From Paracoccaceae bacterium (GTDB taxonomy: Bacteria; Pseudomonadota; Alphaproteobacteria; Rhodobacterales; Rhodobacteraceae): 7,725 nucleotides of DNA. The stretch is taken from the NCBI GenBank assembly GCA_023134935.1, contig JAGLUD010000330.1:1-7725 (forward strand), written 5' to 3'. The notes under the pieces are model-generated. The model was not told the origin of the DNA. It saw nothing but the letters and a program-made list of their open reading frames with translations, and ran no database searches. The position numbers and the translations under genes are program-made. Position 1 is the first letter of the stretch, and each line of letters starts with the position of its first letter. Below, piece by piece: positions 6,709 through 7,725 of this stretch.

Positions 6709-7725
6709 TTAATCGTTCCAGTAAACGGCCGTCAGGTCCGTTGCCTGTGTTGGCGCGTTCTGCCAAAGGCCGACGATATTGGCGTTTGCCACTGTCGAGC
6801 TGGCCAGCTGGAACAGATATCCGTTCACGTAATCATCCGCGATCATATACTGTGCCAGTTGAAGGATTGTGGAGCGGTCTTCCGGGTCGGTTGCCGCGTT
6901 CAAATCCTCCATCAACTTCTGGAAGGCCGCGCTGTCGTACTGGAAGTAGTACTCTGGCCGGGCGTAAATGCCGATGTCCATTGGCTCGGTATGCGAAACA
7001 ATGGTCAGACCGAAATCGTAGCCACGGAACACTTGCTCCAACCACTGGGCCCATTCCAGATTGCTGATTTCGGCGATGATACCGACTTCACGCAGCTGTG
7101 CAGCGATAATCTCGCCACCGCGACGCGCGTAGGATGGGGGCGGCAGTTTCAGTGTAGTTGTAAACCCGTCAGGGTAACCCGCTTCAGCCAGCAACGCTTT
7201 CGCCAACTCAGGATCGTAGTTCGACTGACCGGTTAGATCGACGTAATCAGGGTTATGCGGCGCGAAGTGTGTGCCGATTGGTGTGCCAAGGCCGAACATA
7301 GCGCCGTCGATGATTGCCTGACGGTCGATTGCGTGGGCCAAAGCCTCGCGGACCTTGATGTTATCGAACGGTGGCATTTTGTTGTTGGTCGAAAGGATGG
7401 TTTCACCCTCGGTCGAGCCAACGAGGACTTGGAAGCGTGAGTCAGCCTCGAATTGTGGCAGATTTTCGGGTGCAGGGTAACCTGGGAAGGCATCCACATC
7501 TTCGGCCATAACGGCTGCAAATGCAGCGACAGGGTCCGAGATGAATTTAAACGTAGCGCTGTCCAGTTTTGCAGGTGTGCCCCAGTAGTCAGCATTTTTG
7601 GTGATGGTGATGTTGTCGCCTTGCACCCAGTTTGTGAACACGAACGGGCCAGTTCCGACTGGATGGGTTTTCGCATCGTCAATGGACTCAGGTGCCACGA
7701 TAACCGCGTCGCCCCATGCCATGTT
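6709..7725 (-). CDS. ABC importer periplasmic solute-binding protein, family 5 (N-terminus outside window)
   Basis: This is the C-terminal 338 residues of an extracytoplasmic solute-binding protein of the peptide/nickel family (SBP_bac_5, DppA/OppA-like). The frame is open to the right edge, so the Met near 7722 is internal and the true start and signal peptide are missing. Full proteins are about 500-540 residues. Recognisable landmarks are GTGPFVFTNWVQGD followed by NADYW, the segment with FDNIKVREALAHAIDR (a strongly conserved hinge region of the family), then YDPELAKALLAEAGYPDG, and a C-terminal domain ending YWND. It would capture the solute in the periplasm and deliver it to the DppB/DppC-type channel encoded next. 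The ligand cannot be read from sequence; peptides, opines, amines and sugars are all known for this family. Leu codon use is quite different from the downstream genes: 1 CTA or TTA in 24. Confidence 0.95.
   Translation of the reverse strand, partial: NMAWGDAVIVAPESIDDAKTHPVGTGPFVFTNWVQGDNITITKNADYWGTPAKLDSATFKFISDPVAAFAAVMAEDVDAFPGYPAPENLPQFEADSRFQVLVGSTEGETILSTNNKMPPFDNIKVREALAHAIDRQAIIDGAMFGLGTPIGTHFAPHNPDYVDLTGQSNYDPELAKALLAEAGYPDGFTTTLKLPPPSYARRGGEIIAAQLREVGIIAEISNLEWAQWLEQVFRGYDFGLTIVSHTEPMDIGIYARPEYYFQYDSAAFQKLMEDLNAATDPEDRSTILQLAQYMIADDYVNGYLFQLASSTVANANIVGLWQNAPTQATDLTAVYWND

Noticed and set aside
7720..7722. ATG as the start of the solute-binding protein
   Set aside because: The frame continues open to the window edge, and the protein from here would lack a signal peptide and the whole first third of the family fold.
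1..7725. Search for a defence, phage, CRISPR, toxin-antitoxin or mobile-element system
   Set aside because: All long frames are accounted for by transport, metabolism, one regulator and one exported protein. No array, terminal inverted repeat or transposase motif was seen.

Overview
The window looks like a piece of an alphaproteobacterial chromosome, most likely Rhodobacteraceae (Roseobacter/Paracoccus-like). I infer this from the GC-rich coding sequence, the style of the proteins (the short-chain dehydrogenase and the small Met/His-rich exported protein resemble ones I associate with that family), and the dense operon packing. No database search was possible. I see no tRNA, rRNA, CRISPR array, insertion sequence or phage gene, and no defence system.

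Layout. Positions 1-602 (minus) hold the first 200 codons of an NAD(P)-dependent short-chain dehydrogenase (SDR), which runs off the left edge. Just upstream of it on the same strand is a short Crp/Fnr-type regulator (640-1182). Divergent from the regulator across a 60-bp promoter region is a small exported Met/His-rich protein of unknown function (1243-1794, plus). It ends in a hairpin terminator and converges on a large minus-strand operon covering 1810 to the right edge. Read in transcription order, that operon encodes a periplasmic solute-binding protein (partial, 6709-7725), two DppB/DppC-type permeases (5707-6654, 4868-5707), a double-domain DppD-DppF-like ATPase (3267-4871) and an aldehyde dehydrogenase (1810-3267).

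How they fit together. The last four operon genes overlap by 1, 4 and 1 bases, so the complete ABC importer and the aldehyde dehydrogenase are translationally coupled. The simplest reading is uptake of a peptide-, amine- or opine-like solute followed by oxidation of an aldehyde derived from it. The SDR could supply an alcohol-to-aldehyde or keto-reduction step, but it is in a different transcription unit. The substrate cannot be read from the sequence. A perfect 10-bp hairpin separates the binding-protein gene from the first permease gene, as expected where the binding protein is made in excess.

The least explained part is the Crp/Fnr regulator with its divergent Met/His-rich exported protein. 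The pair suggests a metal-responsive (perhaps copper) unit, but this is a hypothesis. A second oddity is codon use: the permease, ATPase and aldehyde dehydrogenase genes use the Leu codons CTA/TTA heavily (roughly 25-30% of Leu by hand count), while the binding protein and the SDR almost never do.
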